A stretch of DNA of 64,000 bases from Dietzia natronolimnaea (GCF_002289575.1 NZ_NTGA01000014.1:62001-126000), one strand, 5' to 3'. Positions 50,482-59,862 are shown, counted from the stretch's first letter. Numbers and translations: made by a program. The notes: generated from the letters alone by a model not told the origin.

Positions 50482-52008
50482 TCACTCCTGGCGACGGTGG
50501 TTACCGCGCGGCCCGGACTCGACGCCGGCCTTGACCGCCTCGCACAACCCGGGGTCCACAGCGGCCCAGTAGGCGTACACGCGCTCGAGGAGCTCGGTCT
50601 CCGACGGATCGATCTTGCTCACGTGGCCCGCGATGTTAGACGCCAGCCGCTCGCGGGCGGCGTCGTCGAGGACCTCGCGGTACAGCGTCGTGGCCTGCGC
50701 CTGGTCGGTGTCGTCGGCGTGCGGCGACACGTCCCCACGGTAGATCTCCGAGCCCTTGGTGTCCCAGTCACCGAAGTCGAACGCCTGGGCCTTGTCCGCG
50801 GCCGGGCCGTCGAGGGTGTTGGGGGCGTACTCCGCCTGCGCCGGGTGCGGGAACTCGTACTGCATGGCGCCCTCCTTGGAGTAGGAGTTCACCGGCGAGA
50901 GCGGGCGGTTGACCGGAACCTGCTGGTAGTTGGCACCGATGCGGTACCGCTGGATGTCCGGGTACGCGAAGACACGGCCGAGGAGCATCTTGTCCGGGGA
51001 GAAGCCGATGCCCTTGACGATGTTGGTCGGCGCGAACGCGGCCTGCTCGATCTGGGCGTGGTGGTTCTGCGGGTTCCGGTTAAGCGTCATGGTGCCGATC
51101 TTGCGCAGCGGGTAGTCCTTCTGCGACCAGACCTTGGTGAGGTCGAACGGGTTGAAGCGGTAGGTCGCCGCCTCGTCGACCGGCATCACCTGGACGTGCA
51201 GGTCCCACGACGGGAACTCACCCTTGCCGATGGACTCGTAGAGGTCCTGGCGGTGGTAGTCGGCGTTCTCACCGGCGAGCTTGTCGGCCTCGTCCTGGGT
51301 GAGGAAGTCGATGCCCTGGTTGGTCTTGAAGTGGAACTTGACCCAGTGGCGCACGCCCGCGGCGTTGATGAACTGGTAGGTGTGCGAGCCGAAGCCGTCC
51401 ATGTGGCGCCAGGTGGCGGGGATCCCGCGGTCGCCCATGAGCCAGGTGACCTGGTGGGTCGACTCCGGGCTCAGGGTCCAGAAGTCCCACTGCATGGCGT
51501 GGTTCCGCAGGCCGGAGGCGTTCTTGCGGCGCTGCGAGTGGATGAAGTCCGGGAACTTCAGGGCGTCGCGGACGAAGAAGACCGGCGTGTTGTTGCCGAC
51601 CATGTCGTAGTTGCCCTCGTCGGTGTAGAACTTCAGCGCGAAACCGCGCGGGTCCCGCCAGGTGTCCGGGCTGCCCTTCTCCCCGGCGACGGTGGAGAAA
51701 CGGGCGAGCATCGGGGTCGTGACGCCCTTCTGGAACAGTCCGGCGCAGGTGATGTCCGAGACGTCCTCGGTGGTGACGAACTCGCCGAAGGCGCCCGAAC
51801 CCTTGGCGTGGGGAAGACGCTCGGGGACGTTCTCGCGGTTGAAGTGGGCGAGCTTCTCGATCAGATAGAAGTCGTGGATCGGCTGCGGACCGAGTTCGCC
51901 GAGCCGGGCGCTGAACTCGTCGCTCGGGACCGGCTGACCGCTGTCGGTGGTGGTGGCGGAGTTGGGCTGGAAGTCGCGTACGCCTCGATCGGCGGGATGC
52001 GTGGTCAC
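50482..52008 (-). CDS. katA: Monofunctional heme catalase
   Basis: A 508-aa clade 3-like small-subunit catalase that dismutates hydrogen peroxide. The distal heme region is recognisable in ARFSTVAGEKGSPDTWRDPRG and GNNTPVFFVRDALKFPDFIH, given here as separate stretches. The proximal heme Tyr lies in LLGRVFAYPDIQRYRIG. GTG at 52008 follows GAGGAG by about 9 nt. An in-frame ATG at 52080 overlaps the regulator's coding region and is rejected. It is 49 nt downstream of the Fur-family gene, so the pair forms a peroxide-responsive operon. Confidence 0.95.
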   Translation of the reverse strand: MTTHPADRGVRDFQPNSATTTDSGQPVPSDEFSARLGELGPQPIHDFYLIEKLAHFNRENVPERLPHAKGSGAFGEFVTTEDVSDITCAGLFQKGVTTPMLARFSTVAGEKGSPDTWRDPRGFALKFYTDEGNYDMVGNNTPVFFVRDALKFPDFIHSQRRKNASGLRNHAMQWDFWTLSPESTHQVTWLMGDRGIPATWRHMDGFGSHTYQFINAAGVRHWVKFHFKTNQGIDFLTQDEADKLAGENADYHRQDLYESIGKGEFPSWDLHVQVMPVDEAATYRFNPFDLTKVWSQKDYPLRKIGTMTLNRNPQNHHAQIEQAAFAPTNIVKGIGFSPDKMLLGRVFAYPDIQRYRIGANYQQVPVNRPLSPVNSYSKEGAMQYEFPHPAQAEYAPNTLDGPAADKAQAFDFGDWDTKGSEIYRGDVSPHADDTDQAQATTLYREVLDDAARERLASNIAGHVSKIDPSETELLERVYAYWAAVDPGLCEAVKAGVESGPRGNHRRQE

Positions 52009-52057
52009 GTCTGGTGCTCCTCGATGTGATGGGGTGTTGGGCGATGTGGCCTGGGTC

Positions 52058-52504
52058 TCAATCTTCACCGAGACGGCCACCGCCCGCCTGACATTCGGGA
52101 CATGTGCCCCAGTAGTTGACCTCGGCCTCGTCGATCAGGAAGCCGTGATCATGGTCCGCCTGCAGGCAGGGCGCATGCCCTACCGCGCATTCGACGTCCT
52201 CGATCCGGCCACACTGCCGGCACACGAGGTGGTGATGGTTGTCCCCGGTGCGACGCTCGTACCGCGCCGGGGACCCGGCCGGTTCGATACGACGCATGAG
52301 GCCGACGTCGGTGCACACGCGCAGCGCGTCGTAGACGGTTTGCGTGGACACCGAGCCCAGCCGTTCCCGGACCAGTACCGCGACGTCCTCGGCCGCGATG
52401 TGGGGACGACTGTCGACGACGGCGAGGACCGCCAGCCGGGGGGAGGTGACCCTCAGCCCGGCCGACCGGAGCTGCGCTCCCGGGTCCTGCACTTCCGTCG
52501 TCAT
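52058..52504 (-). CDS. furA: Fur-family peroxide/metal regulator (FurA/PerR-like)
   Basis: A 148-aa protein. The winged helix (RLAVLAVVDSRPHIAAEDVA ... STQTVYDALRVCTDVGL) is followed by a dimerisation domain with HHHLVCRQCGRIEDVEC and the structural zinc motif CPEC near the end, CRQC/CPEC forming Cys4. A His-rich site (NHHHL, DHDHGF) could bind the regulatory metal. ATG at 52504 lies 7 nt after TACAGT (52517-52512), so the mRNA is probably leaderless; the TTG at 52522 is inside that promoter. Likely represses itself and katA until peroxide oxidises it. Confidence 0.9.
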   Translation of the reverse strand: MTTEVQDPGAQLRSAGLRVTSPRLAVLAVVDSRPHIAAEDVAVLVRERLGSVSTQTVYDALRVCTDVGLMRRIEPAGSPARYERRTGDNHHHLVCRQCGRIEDVECAVGHAPCLQADHDHGFLIDEAEVNYWGTCPECQAGGGRLGED

Positions 52505-52528
52505 GCCACCCACTGTAGCCAACTAATT

Positions 52529-52556
52529 GGAACTAGTCCAGAAAAGGACTGGTTCC
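52529..52556. promoter_or_regulatory. Probable FurA operator upstream of furA-katA
   Basis: GGAACTAGTCC (52529-52539) and GGACTGGTTCC (52546-52556) form an 11-bp inverted repeat with one mismatch around AGAAAA, just upstream of the furA -10. The AT-rich dyad at this position resembles FurA boxes of mycobacteria. It may also face the usp gene. Confidence 0.6.
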
Positions 52557-52655
52557 GTTTTGGTAACGGCGACGATCGCCGCGATCAGCTCTCTCCTCCG
52601 CCCCGGCGCCCGCCGACTAAGCTGGCCCACGACGCCGAAACCGCAGGAGGACGCC

Positions 52656-53510
52656 ATGACGGAGACCGCCACCGGACCGGTCGTGTGCGGCTACGACGGC
52701 TCGCGGGATGCCCGCCGGGCCGTGTCCTGGGCCGCGACCTGGGCACGTGACCATCACACGACTCTCGAGGTGATCTCCGCCGACCGTGCCGTGGGCCGCG
52801 TCGTCGCCTTTGACGAGACCGCCCGGGCGAACGTCGAGGGCGCCATGCGGGACCAGCTGGCCGACCTCGTCGGACAGGTCCCCACGACCTACCGCGTCGT
52901 GGCGGACAGTCCCGTCGGCGCACTCGTCGAGTCGACCGGATACGCCTCGGCGATCGTGGTGGGCAGCCGCGGCCTGACGGCCCGCGAGGACTTCGCCATG
53001 GGATCCACCTCCGCCGGGGTGGTCGAACATGCCAGGTGCCCCGTCCTCGTGATCACCCCGCGCACGCCCGAGGGCCACGACAACGGCCCGGTGGCGCTGG
53101 CCGCCGACGGGTCCGAGGCCGGGGACCCGGCCGCAAGGTTCGCCTTCGCCGAGGCCGAACGCCGCGGCGCCACCCTGCGGGTCGTCCACTCCGTCGAGGC
53201 TCCCCGCCTGCCGGGCGCGTCGCTGTTCGACCTCGATCAGCTCGCGGAGGATGTCCTCGCCGAGGACGAGAAGGCCGTCGTCGACGCCCTCGCGCCACAC
53301 GAGGCCCGCCACCCGGGAGTAGCCGTCGACCTGGTCCTCGTCGTCGGTGAACCCGCCACGACCATCGCCACGGAGGCCTCGGGAGCCGCCCTCTTGGTGA
53401 CCGGGTCGCGCGGCCACGGCGGGTTCGCCGGACTGTTGCTGGGATCGGTCAGCCGACGCCTGCTCCAGACGGCACCGTGCGCTGTCGCCGTGGTCCGCCC
53501 CACCGACTGA
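52656..53510 (+). CDS. Universal stress protein with two Usp domains
   Basis: A 284-aa tandem UspA protein. Domain 1 runs from VVCGYDGSRDARRAV to about residue 145 and domain 2 from ALAADGSEAGDPAARFA to the end. Each ends with the nucleotide-binding G-x2-G-x9-G-S pattern: GSRGLTAREDFAMGSTS and GSRGHGGFAGLLLGSVS. ATP-binding Usp proteins respond to starvation and hypoxia. ATG at 52656 follows AGGAGG. It is divergent from furA-katA. Confidence 0.92.
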   Translation: MTETATGPVVCGYDGSRDARRAVSWAATWARDHHTTLEVISADRAVGRVVAFDETARANVEGAMRDQLADLVGQVPTTYRVVADSPVGALVESTGYASAIVVGSRGLTAREDFAMGSTSAGVVEHARCPVLVITPRTPEGHDNGPVALAADGSEAGDPAARFAFAEAERRGATLRVVHSVEAPRLPGASLFDLDQLAEDVLAEDEKAVVDALAPHEARHPGVAVDLVLVVGEPATTIATEASGAALLVTGSRGHGGFAGLLLGSVSRRLLQTAPCAVAVVRPTD

Positions 53511-53662
53511 GTCACCGCGAGTCACCCCGACCCCTCCGTCGTCGTCCCGGCCCGCCCCGCCCGGCCCCGCCCCGCGAGGCGATTGCACACGCGCGCGCTC
53601 CACGCCGATTGTCAGACGTTCGAGGGACAGACGGCGGCACCGTGCGCTGTCATCATCACGGG

Positions 53663-55393
53663 ATGCGCCCTGCTCCTCCCGCTCGGGACGGTCGACCTAA
53701 CCGCTACGGCCGCTCCCGTACCCGGAGTTCGAGGGTTGCGGCCTGCGCGGCCGTCGCGCTGGCGCTGGGCCTGTCCGCGTGCGGTTCGCCCGGTGATGAC
53801 GGCCCGACCGAGAACATCGACGCAGCTCTGTCCACGGGCGTGCCCACCGTCCTCGTCGTGGACGCCTCGGCGTCGATGCTCATCGACGACGCCCCCGGGC
53901 CTCGGATCGATGCCGCGAAGGCCGCGGCCGACGGGCTAATCGGTGTGCTCCCGGACGACGCCGTCCTGGGCCTGGTCACGTATGGCACCTCGACCGATGA
54001 CGCGCCCGGATCCCAGGAGGCGGGATGCCGCGATGTCACCACGCTCGCCGAGCCCGCTCCCATCGGTGTCGACGAGCATCGGGGAACTCTCTCCCAGCAG
54101 GTCGATGCGCTTGATCCGAGCGGTTACACCCCCATCGCCGAGTCGCTCCGGCAGGCCGCCGGACTGCTCCCCGAGGGGGACTCCGCGGTGATCGTCATCT
54201 CCGACGGTGAGGACAGCTGCGGAGACCCGCCGTGCGAGGCCGCCGCCAAGCTCCGTGAGCAGAATCCGAGACTCCGGATATCTACCGTCGGGTTCAAGAC
54301 GGCCACTCCGGAACTGGCGTGCATCGCCCGCACCACCGACGGGCTCTTCGTCACCGCCGACGACGCCGACCAGCTCGCCACCCGACTGATGGCGGCCCGC
54401 GACATCGACGGCAACTCGGCGGTGCTGACCCCCACGGGCCTCGGCGGGATCGATCTGGGAACCCACTACAACGACATCGTGGGGACCCACCCGGATTTCC
54501 CGGCCCAGTCAGCCGGCACGGCCGACGGCGAGGACACGATCATCACCTACGTCGACTGCGACTACCTCTTCGACTCCTCCGGCACTGTCATCGAGATCCG
54601 ACCCCACGATGGCCGCACCGTCGACGGCCTCGCCGTGGGCGATCAGGTGAGCAGGGCGGTCGAGTTGTATGGCGAGCCCGTGGAGGCTACCGACGGGACC
54701 GCCCGCCTGTTCGCCGCGAGCCGTGAGGCCGGAACTGCCTGGAAGATAACCGCCGACGGTGATCGAATCTCCCGAATCGTGCTGTGTCGATGCCTGCCGG
54801 GCACCGGGGCTTCCTCAGCGGCGGGCTCGGGCTCCGGCGCAACCCATAGGTCGACCACGATTAGCGGCCAGACCGAGATCGTCGTGTACAACCCGTACCT
54901 TGACGACGGATCGCTCGCGCCCGGCTTCGGCGAACTGGACGGAGAGGTCGACGCTTGGGGCTGCGGCCCCATGGACGAGGACCTGTTCCGATGCGGTCGC
55001 ATGTACACGGACGGCTCCATCTACTTCTGCTCCACCGACGGCTCCACCGCATGGTGCCCGTCCCGGCACTCCACCGGTGAACTGGAGTTCACCCGCCACG
55101 CCCGTGTCCAGATTCTCGACGGAAGCTACGACCCGCGGAGCGGCACTGAACCTGTGCCGGTCTACGTGGACCTCACGAACGGCGACCGATGCTGGTTCCA
55201 TGTGCAACTCGGCAACATCAGGATGGACGCCACTGAACGGTTCCTCTGCCCGGGTGAGCAGTGGCTCTGGGAGCCCGCCGGGGGCAAGGTCTTCGCCAAC
55301 ACCACTGGGACATGGACAGCCTTGAAGGCACCGGGTTCGAGTTCGGCGCCATTCGAAAAAGTGACGGTGGCCCGTGCTGTATTCATTGACTAA
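53663..55393 (+). CDS. Secreted VWA-domain lipoprotein
   Basis: A 576-aa protein. The signal peptide ends in a lipobox (LALGLSACGSPG, Cys about residue 40), so it is probably a lipoprotein. A von Willebrand A domain (about 60-245) carries the MIDAS motif DASAS and IVISDGEDSCGD. The C-terminal 330 residues include GLAVGDQVSRAVELYGEPVE and a Cys-rich module (CGPMDEDLFRCGRMYTDG ... CSTDGSTAWC). That module is not recognised. Codon use is visibly less GC-extreme than in neighbours (e.g. ATTCATTGACTAA at the end), compatible with later acquisition. ATG at 53663 is chosen from the signal peptide. Confidence 0.78.
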   Translation: MRPAPPARDGRPNRYGRSRTRSSRVAACAAVALALGLSACGSPGDDGPTENIDAALSTGVPTVLVVDASASMLIDDAPGPRIDAAKAAADGLIGVLPDDAVLGLVTYGTSTDDAPGSQEAGCRDVTTLAEPAPIGVDEHRGTLSQQVDALDPSGYTPIAESLRQAAGLLPEGDSAVIVISDGEDSCGDPPCEAAAKLREQNPRLRISTVGFKTATPELACIARTTDGLFVTADDADQLATRLMAARDIDGNSAVLTPTGLGGIDLGTHYNDIVGTHPDFPAQSAGTADGEDTIITYVDCDYLFDSSGTVIEIRPHDGRTVDGLAVGDQVSRAVELYGEPVEATDGTARLFAASREAGTAWKITADGDRISRIVLCRCLPGTGASSAAGSGSGATHRSTTISGQTEIVVYNPYLDDGSLAPGFGELDGEVDAWGCGPMDEDLFRCGRMYTDGSIYFCSTDGSTAWCPSRHSTGELEFTRHARVQILDGSYDPRSGTEPVPVYVDLTNGDRCWFHVQLGNIRMDATERFLCPGEQWLWEPAGGKVFANTTGTWTALKAPGSSSAPFEKVTVARAVFID

Positions 55394-55444
55394 CCGTAGG
55401 CCGGATGGGGCTCCGGTCGACCGGGCGGCTGGAGTGTCGGAGGC

Positions 55445-57052
55445 TCAGGCGGGGCCGATCCGGAGCATCCGGGTGAGGGTGGGTTGCCACATCACTCCTG
55501 CCCCGTCTCCGCGGGAGACGACGGTGCCGGTGAGCTCCATCGGCTCGTCCAGCGGAGCCACGCCCACGAACGTTCGGGCGACCTCCATGCCAGTTTCCAC
55601 ATCCGTCGAGGTCACGTCGACCGGGCCGAACTTCTGTGCCAGCCCCTGATCCAGTGCGGGGTGCACGCCGGGCGGGCCGTAGGCCAGTGCGTGAATCTGT
55701 CCGTCACCCGTGGTGAGCTTGGGCAACGAGGCGGTGCGCGCGAGCGAGGTCCACGCCCGTGAGCAGGCGCCCTCCACACCCCCGGCCCCGTCCGTGCGCA
55801 CGTCGATGCGGGTCATGCCGCCCGTGTACGGCGCGGAGGCGGGCGCGGCCGGTCCGTCGACGGCGAACGGCGGGTACTCGTATCCGTACGTGTTGACCAG
55901 CACGAGCGCATCCCCGACCGCGATGATCGAGTTCTCCGTGGCGGCTGGCCCCTCGATCAGTACCCCGTCCGGGGCGGCGGAGGCCGGTGCGAGCGACGTG
56001 GCGAACGCCGGCATCCTGCACACTTCGGCGCCGTCGGTTCGGCGCAGGACGATCAAATCCGGATGCTCGGCGTCATCGGTGATCGCCACCAGCGAGTCAC
56101 CCGGCCCGAAGTACGTGGGCGTGGTGCCCGACCCGTGCGCGAGCAGGCCGGGCTTGCGTGCCGGGCCCACCTCGTAAGCGTGCCGCCACCGCACCTGCGG
56201 GGTCCCGTCGGGCGCCAGGTCCACCTCGTACAGCGCACGGGTGGTGATCACCGAGGCGCCGCCCGGCCGGACGGTCAGCCCGTTGGTGATCCTCTCCCCT
56301 GCCGGCAGGGCGAGGGTGCGCACGGTGTCGTCGTCGCCGGGAAGTACGGTTCCCACCACCCCGCCGGAGGTCGCGAACCAGATCCGCCCGTCGAACGCGG
56401 GGATCAGGCCGGTCACCGCGTCCCCGTCCGGGACGCCCGCCGAGAGGTCGGCCAGGACCTCGACCGACATCCGCCAGGTGCCATCCGGGTCGCGACGGTG
56501 CCCGACCGCGAGGAGCCTGCGGTTGCCTTCGGCCACCACCACCCGGTCGCGCTCGTCGAGGTAGCCGTACACCCCACCGAGCAGTGCGCCCTTGGCCAAC
56601 TGCACCTCCGCCAGCACCACCGCGGTCTCGGGGTGGAACAGCTTGACCGTCGGCGCGAGCGGGGTCGGCGGATGGAGCCCCACGTACGAGGTGCACAAGG
56701 CGACGGGCATGCCGTCCGTGCCCACGAACACGGTGGAACACGTGGCCCCGGTCAGGGCACCCACGACGGCGGGGTTCGCCCCCGGCCCGCGACCCGGCAT
56801 CGTGTCGGTGGAGGCCACGTCCCCGTGGACCGTGGAGGTACCGGCGGGGCCCAATCCGGGCGGCGCGGCCGGCGACTGATCAGGGTCCGACCGGGCCGGG
56901 ACCGGCTGAGCCGCGGCCGACGAGGCGCTCAGGACGACAAGGCTCGTCACTGCCGCCACAATCGTCGCCGTCCGTGCCGCCGTCCGCGCCGCTGCGGAGG
57001 TCGCGCTGACTGCCGCGGCGCCAGCCGCGAGGATCCCGCCCGGTGCGCCCAT
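55445..57052 (-). CDS. Secreted protein, probable beta-propeller-like, unknown function
   Basis: A 535-aa protein. The long N-terminal signal peptide (AATIVAAVTSLVVLSASSAAAQ region, here shortened to TIVAAVTSLVVLSASS) ends near residue 48 with an Ala-Gln cleavage-like site, followed by a Pro-rich linker. The body has repeated beta-type blocks (PAFDGRIWFATSGGVVGTV; GPGDSLVAITDDAEHPDLIVLRR split across blades), like a beta-propeller or quinoprotein-like repeat protein. No catalytic residues are identified. It is convergent with the VWA lipoprotein (51-bp spacer). The start ATG at 57052 is the first that gives the signal peptide. Confidence 0.7.
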   Translation of the reverse strand: MGAPGGILAAGAAAVSATSAAARTAARTATIVAAVTSLVVLSASSAAAQPVPARSDPDQSPAAPPGLGPAGTSTVHGDVASTDTMPGRGPGANPAVVGALTGATCSTVFVGTDGMPVALCTSYVGLHPPTPLAPTVKLFHPETAVVLAEVQLAKGALLGGVYGYLDERDRVVVAEGNRRLLAVGHRRDPDGTWRMSVEVLADLSAGVPDGDAVTGLIPAFDGRIWFATSGGVVGTVLPGDDDTVRTLALPAGERITNGLTVRPGGASVITTRALYEVDLAPDGTPQVRWRHAYEVGPARKPGLLAHGSGTTPTYFGPGDSLVAITDDAEHPDLIVLRRTDGAEVCRMPAFATSLAPASAAPDGVLIEGPAATENSIIAVGDALVLVNTYGYEYPPFAVDGPAAPASAPYTGGMTRIDVRTDGAGGVEGACSRAWTSLARTASLPKLTTGDGQIHALAYGPPGVHPALDQGLAQKFGPVDVTSTDVETGMEVARTFVGVAPLDEPMELTGTVVSRGDGAGVMWQPTLTRMLRIGPA

Positions 57053-57097
57053 GGAACCGATTCCACCACGGACCCCCGCGCCTCGCGGCCGGTTCCG

Positions 57098-57871
57098 CTA
57101 GAGGTGCTCGGTCACGTCCGCGCCCTCGCGCAGTTCCTCGGAGAGCGTCTGCATGGCCTGCGCCTGCTGCTCTGCGACCAACTGCTCCTCGACCTCGTCG
57201 CGGACCTGCTCGAGCGGGGGCAGTCCTCCACCCGCCTGACCGCCCGACATCGCCTGCTGCTGGGCCAACTGCTGGTAGGCGGCCTCGATCTCCTCGTCCG
57301 TCGCGGAGAACTCGCCGTACTCGTCGACGATGAGCTTCTCCACGAGAAGTTGCTTCTCGATCTGCTCCATCACGTCGTCGCGGTCCATCCCCTGCTCGCC
57401 CATCGCGGCGAAGAACTCGTCCTCGCTGGCCTGGTTGGCCTCGGCGAATCCGGCGAGCGCGGTGTCGACCTCGGCGTCCGAGACCTCGAGACCGCGCTCG
57501 AGCGCCTCCTGCCGCAGCAGCTCGCTCCCGACCAGCCCCTCGAGGGTCTGCGACCTGAGCTGGTCCTCGTCGACCGGCTGGCCGGTCATCTGCGCCTGCA
57601 TGGCCATCTGCTGATACTGGCCCTCGAAGACGGTGACGAACTCGTCCTTGCTGATCTCCGTGCCGTTGACCTCGGCCACCGGATCCGGGATGTCGTCGAG
57701 GTTCGGGCCCGCGCCGTCCTGCGCGGGGTCGGACTGCGGGTCCGCCTGTTCGGTCGCGGCGGTCGGTTCGCCCTGCGCGGCGTCGTCGCCGTCGCCCGGG
57801 GCACCGCAGCCCGCGGTGACGAGCACGGCTCCCGCAGCGACCGCGACCAGCCTCCTCGTGTTCTTCAGCAC
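57098..57871 (-). CDS. SurA-N-domain chaperone lipoprotein
   Basis: A 257-aa protein. The signal peptide has lipobox LVTAGC (VLVTAGCGAPG, Cys about residue 23), then an acidic linker and a SurA N-terminal/PrsA-like helical domain (VAEVNGTEISKDEFVTVFEG; LEGLVGSELLRQEALERGLE; EQIEKQLLVEKLI). No parvulin domain follows, so it is a chaperone-type module without PPIase. GTG at 57871 follows AGGAG by 7 nt; ATG at 57898 is the less likely alternative. It probably helps folding of exported proteins. Confidence 0.87.
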   Translation of the reverse strand: MLKNTRRLVAVAAGAVLVTAGCGAPGDGDDAAQGEPTAATEQADPQSDPAQDGAGPNLDDIPDPVAEVNGTEISKDEFVTVFEGQYQQMAMQAQMTGQPVDEDQLRSQTLEGLVGSELLRQEALERGLEVSDAEVDTALAGFAEANQASEDEFFAAMGEQGMDRDDVMEQIEKQLLVEKLIVDEYGEFSATDEEIEAAYQQLAQQQAMSGGQAGGGLPPLEQVRDEVEEQLVAEQQAQAMQTLSEELREGADVTEHL

Positions 57872-57930
57872 TCGATCTCCTGACGTTGATGGGTGCATCA
57901 GTCCGCCGAGGCTACACATCGGACTTAGGC

Positions 57931-58008
57931 GGGACCTGTGCGCGGGAGCTGCGTGCGGGACCCATACGCGGGAGCTGTGCGCTGGACCCGTGAACGCGCG
58001 CGGGTGCG
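57931..58008. repeat. 26-bp tandem repeat in the SurA-like/MFS divergent region
   Basis: Two close 26-bp copies (57931-57956, 57957-57982; GGGACC...CGCGGGAGCTG) and one degenerate copy (57983-58008). They end 41 nt before the MFS -10 hexamer, so they may be regulatory. Confidence 0.7.
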
Positions 58009-58061
58009 CCCGCCGCTCGCCACCCGGCCTCCCCGGTCGAACCAGCGCTACCATCGCCCGC

Positions 58062-59606
58062 GTGACCGACCACCCCGTGACTCCCGCGGCCGAACCGCCC
58101 GTGAGCACGGCACGGGTGCTCACCACCCTGATGGTCCCGCTGTTCATGGCGCTGCTCGCCCTGTCCGTCATCAATGTGGCGCTTCCCGTGATCGGCCCGG
58201 CTCTCGAGGCCGGGTCCACCGGGCTGCAGTGGGTGGTCTCGGGTTATGCGCTGTCGTTCGGCCTGCTGCTGGTGCCGTCGGGACGACTCGGGGACGCGAC
58301 CGGCCGAAAGCGGATCTTCCTCGCCGGCGTCGCCGTCTTCACCGCCGGGGCCGTGATCGCCGGGCTCGCCCAGAGCATCGAGATGCTCAACGCCGCGCGG
58401 GTGGTGCAGGGCATCGGGTCCGGGATGCTCAATCCGCAGACCTTCGGGCTCATCCAGAAGTATTTCCGCGGAGCGGCCCGCGCCCGCGCGTTCGCCACCA
58501 TGGCCACCACGGTCTCGGTGGCCACGGCCTCGGGCCCCCTGGTCGGTGGCCTGCTCATCGAGACCTTGAGCGACGACCTGGGGTGGCGCGCGATGTTCTT
58601 CGTCAACGTGCCGCTCGGCGTGATCGCCCTGGTACTGGGCCAGAGATGGCTGCCCGACGACCGCGCGCTGCCCCGGACCGACCGCGACGGCCACGACGTC
58701 GGCGGATCGAGAGCGCGCGCCGGCACGCTGGCCTACCTGGAGGACGACGACGACACCGTGGTCCCCGCCCCCGCCGCCCCGCCCACGCGTCCCAGGCGTC
58801 TGGACGTGGACCCGGTCGGCATCGTGCTGCTCGGGGCGGCGGTCCTCTCGGTGATGCTGCCCTTCCTCAACCGCGGTGCGAACCCCGCGATGTGGGCCCT
58901 GGTCCCGCTCGGGGTGGCCCTTCTGGGGGCCTTCGCCTGGTGGGAGCGCCGCTACGAGCGCATCGGTCGACCGCCGCTGGTCAATCCCGAGATCTTCCGC
59001 GATCCGGCGTTCCGCAACGGCATGATCATCGTCTCGATCTACTTCATGGGCGGGACCAGTCTGTGGATCGTCATGCCCATGTACCTGCAGTTCCACCTGG
59101 GGTACGCGCCGATCGATTCCGCTCTGGTGAGCCTTCCCGCCTCGATCTGCGCCGCGGTGTCCGCGCAGGTGGCGGGGCGCTTCGTGCTCAGACTCGGGCG
59201 GCGGTTGGTGATCGGGGGGTTCTGCCTGACCCTCACCGCGCTGGCCACGTTCATCCTGCTCGCGGGCCTGGTGGAGTCCGGTGCGGTGGGGTACCTGATC
59301 TTCATGGCGCCCGCCGCGCTGATGGGTACCGCGCAGGGCATGACCATCTCGCCCAACCAGACGCTCACGGTCCGCGCGGTCGACCCCGCGTACGGCGGGG
59401 TGGCCGGCAGCATCATCTCGCTGGGCCAGCGCATGGGCACCGCGATCGGCACGGCCGTGGTTCCCGGCGTGCTGTTCTGGATCGTCGAGTCGCAGGACGA
59501 CTGGCTGCTGGCGTTCCGGGCGGCGCTGGGACTGATCGCCGCGTTGGCGGCGGGAGCGCTGGCGTTCAGCATCGTCGACCGCCGCCGGGAGAAGCGCTGC
59601 GCCTGA
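58062..59606 (+). CDS. MFS transporter, DHA2 (14-helix drug exporter) type
   Basis: A 514-aa protein with about 14 membrane helices. Motif A-like GRLGDATGRKRIF, the antiporter motif GIGSGMLNPQTFGLIQ with GPLVGGLL, and PALPVIG-type motif D1 variants (NVALPVIGPAL) mark the DHA2 group. The central loop is long and charged (TLAYLEDDDDTVVPAPAAPP). Substrate cannot be inferred. GTG at 58062 lies 7 nt after TACCAT (58049-58054), a leaderless pattern. Confidence 0.9.
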   Translation: MTDHPVTPAAEPPVSTARVLTTLMVPLFMALLALSVINVALPVIGPALEAGSTGLQWVVSGYALSFGLLLVPSGRLGDATGRKRIFLAGVAVFTAGAVIAGLAQSIEMLNAARVVQGIGSGMLNPQTFGLIQKYFRGAARARAFATMATTVSVATASGPLVGGLLIETLSDDLGWRAMFFVNVPLGVIALVLGQRWLPDDRALPRTDRDGHDVGGSRARAGTLAYLEDDDDTVVPAPAAPPTRPRRLDVDPVGIVLLGAAVLSVMLPFLNRGANPAMWALVPLGVALLGAFAWWERRYERIGRPPLVNPEIFRDPAFRNGMIIVSIYFMGGTSLWIVMPMYLQFHLGYAPIDSALVSLPASICAAVSAQVAGRFVLRLGRRLVIGGFCLTLTALATFILLAGLVESGAVGYLIFMAPAALMGTAQGMTISPNQTLTVRAVDPAYGGVAGSIISLGQRMGTAIGTAVVPGVLFWIVESQDDWLLAFRAALGLIAALAAGALAFSIVDRRREKRCA

Positions 59607-59862
59607 TCAGGGCAGCCCCTCTACGCGGGCTCCGGTACCCACCCTTCCCCCGCTTGGCGGACACCCCGCCCCGGCCCCACCGCGGTTGGCTGTGGTTGGC
59701 GGACACCCCGCCCCGGCCCCACCACGGTTGGCTGTGGTTGGCGGACACCCCGCCCCGGCCGGCGGACATCTGATGCGAAGGACGGCCCGCCGGACACGAA
59801 TTCTGTCCGCCAGGTGAGGGACGGGGTCCGCCAGGCGGGGGGACGGAGGCAGGTGCGGATGC
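59607..59862. repeat. Convergent-gene spacer with 42-bp direct repeats and inverted motif
   Basis: No gene is seen. 42-bp units begin at 59654, 59696 and (partial) 59738, each opening TTGGCGGACACCCC. The inverse TGTCCGCCA follows at 59804-59812 and again, as GTCCGCCA, at 59826-59833. GGACACGAATTC (59792-59803) sits just before the first inverse copy. The layout parallels the spacers at 16.1 and 50.2 kb. Confidence 0.75.

Noticed and set aside
59654-59772. CRISPR array or mobile insertion
   Set aside because: Contiguous 42-bp repeats without spacers, terminal duplications or a transposase.
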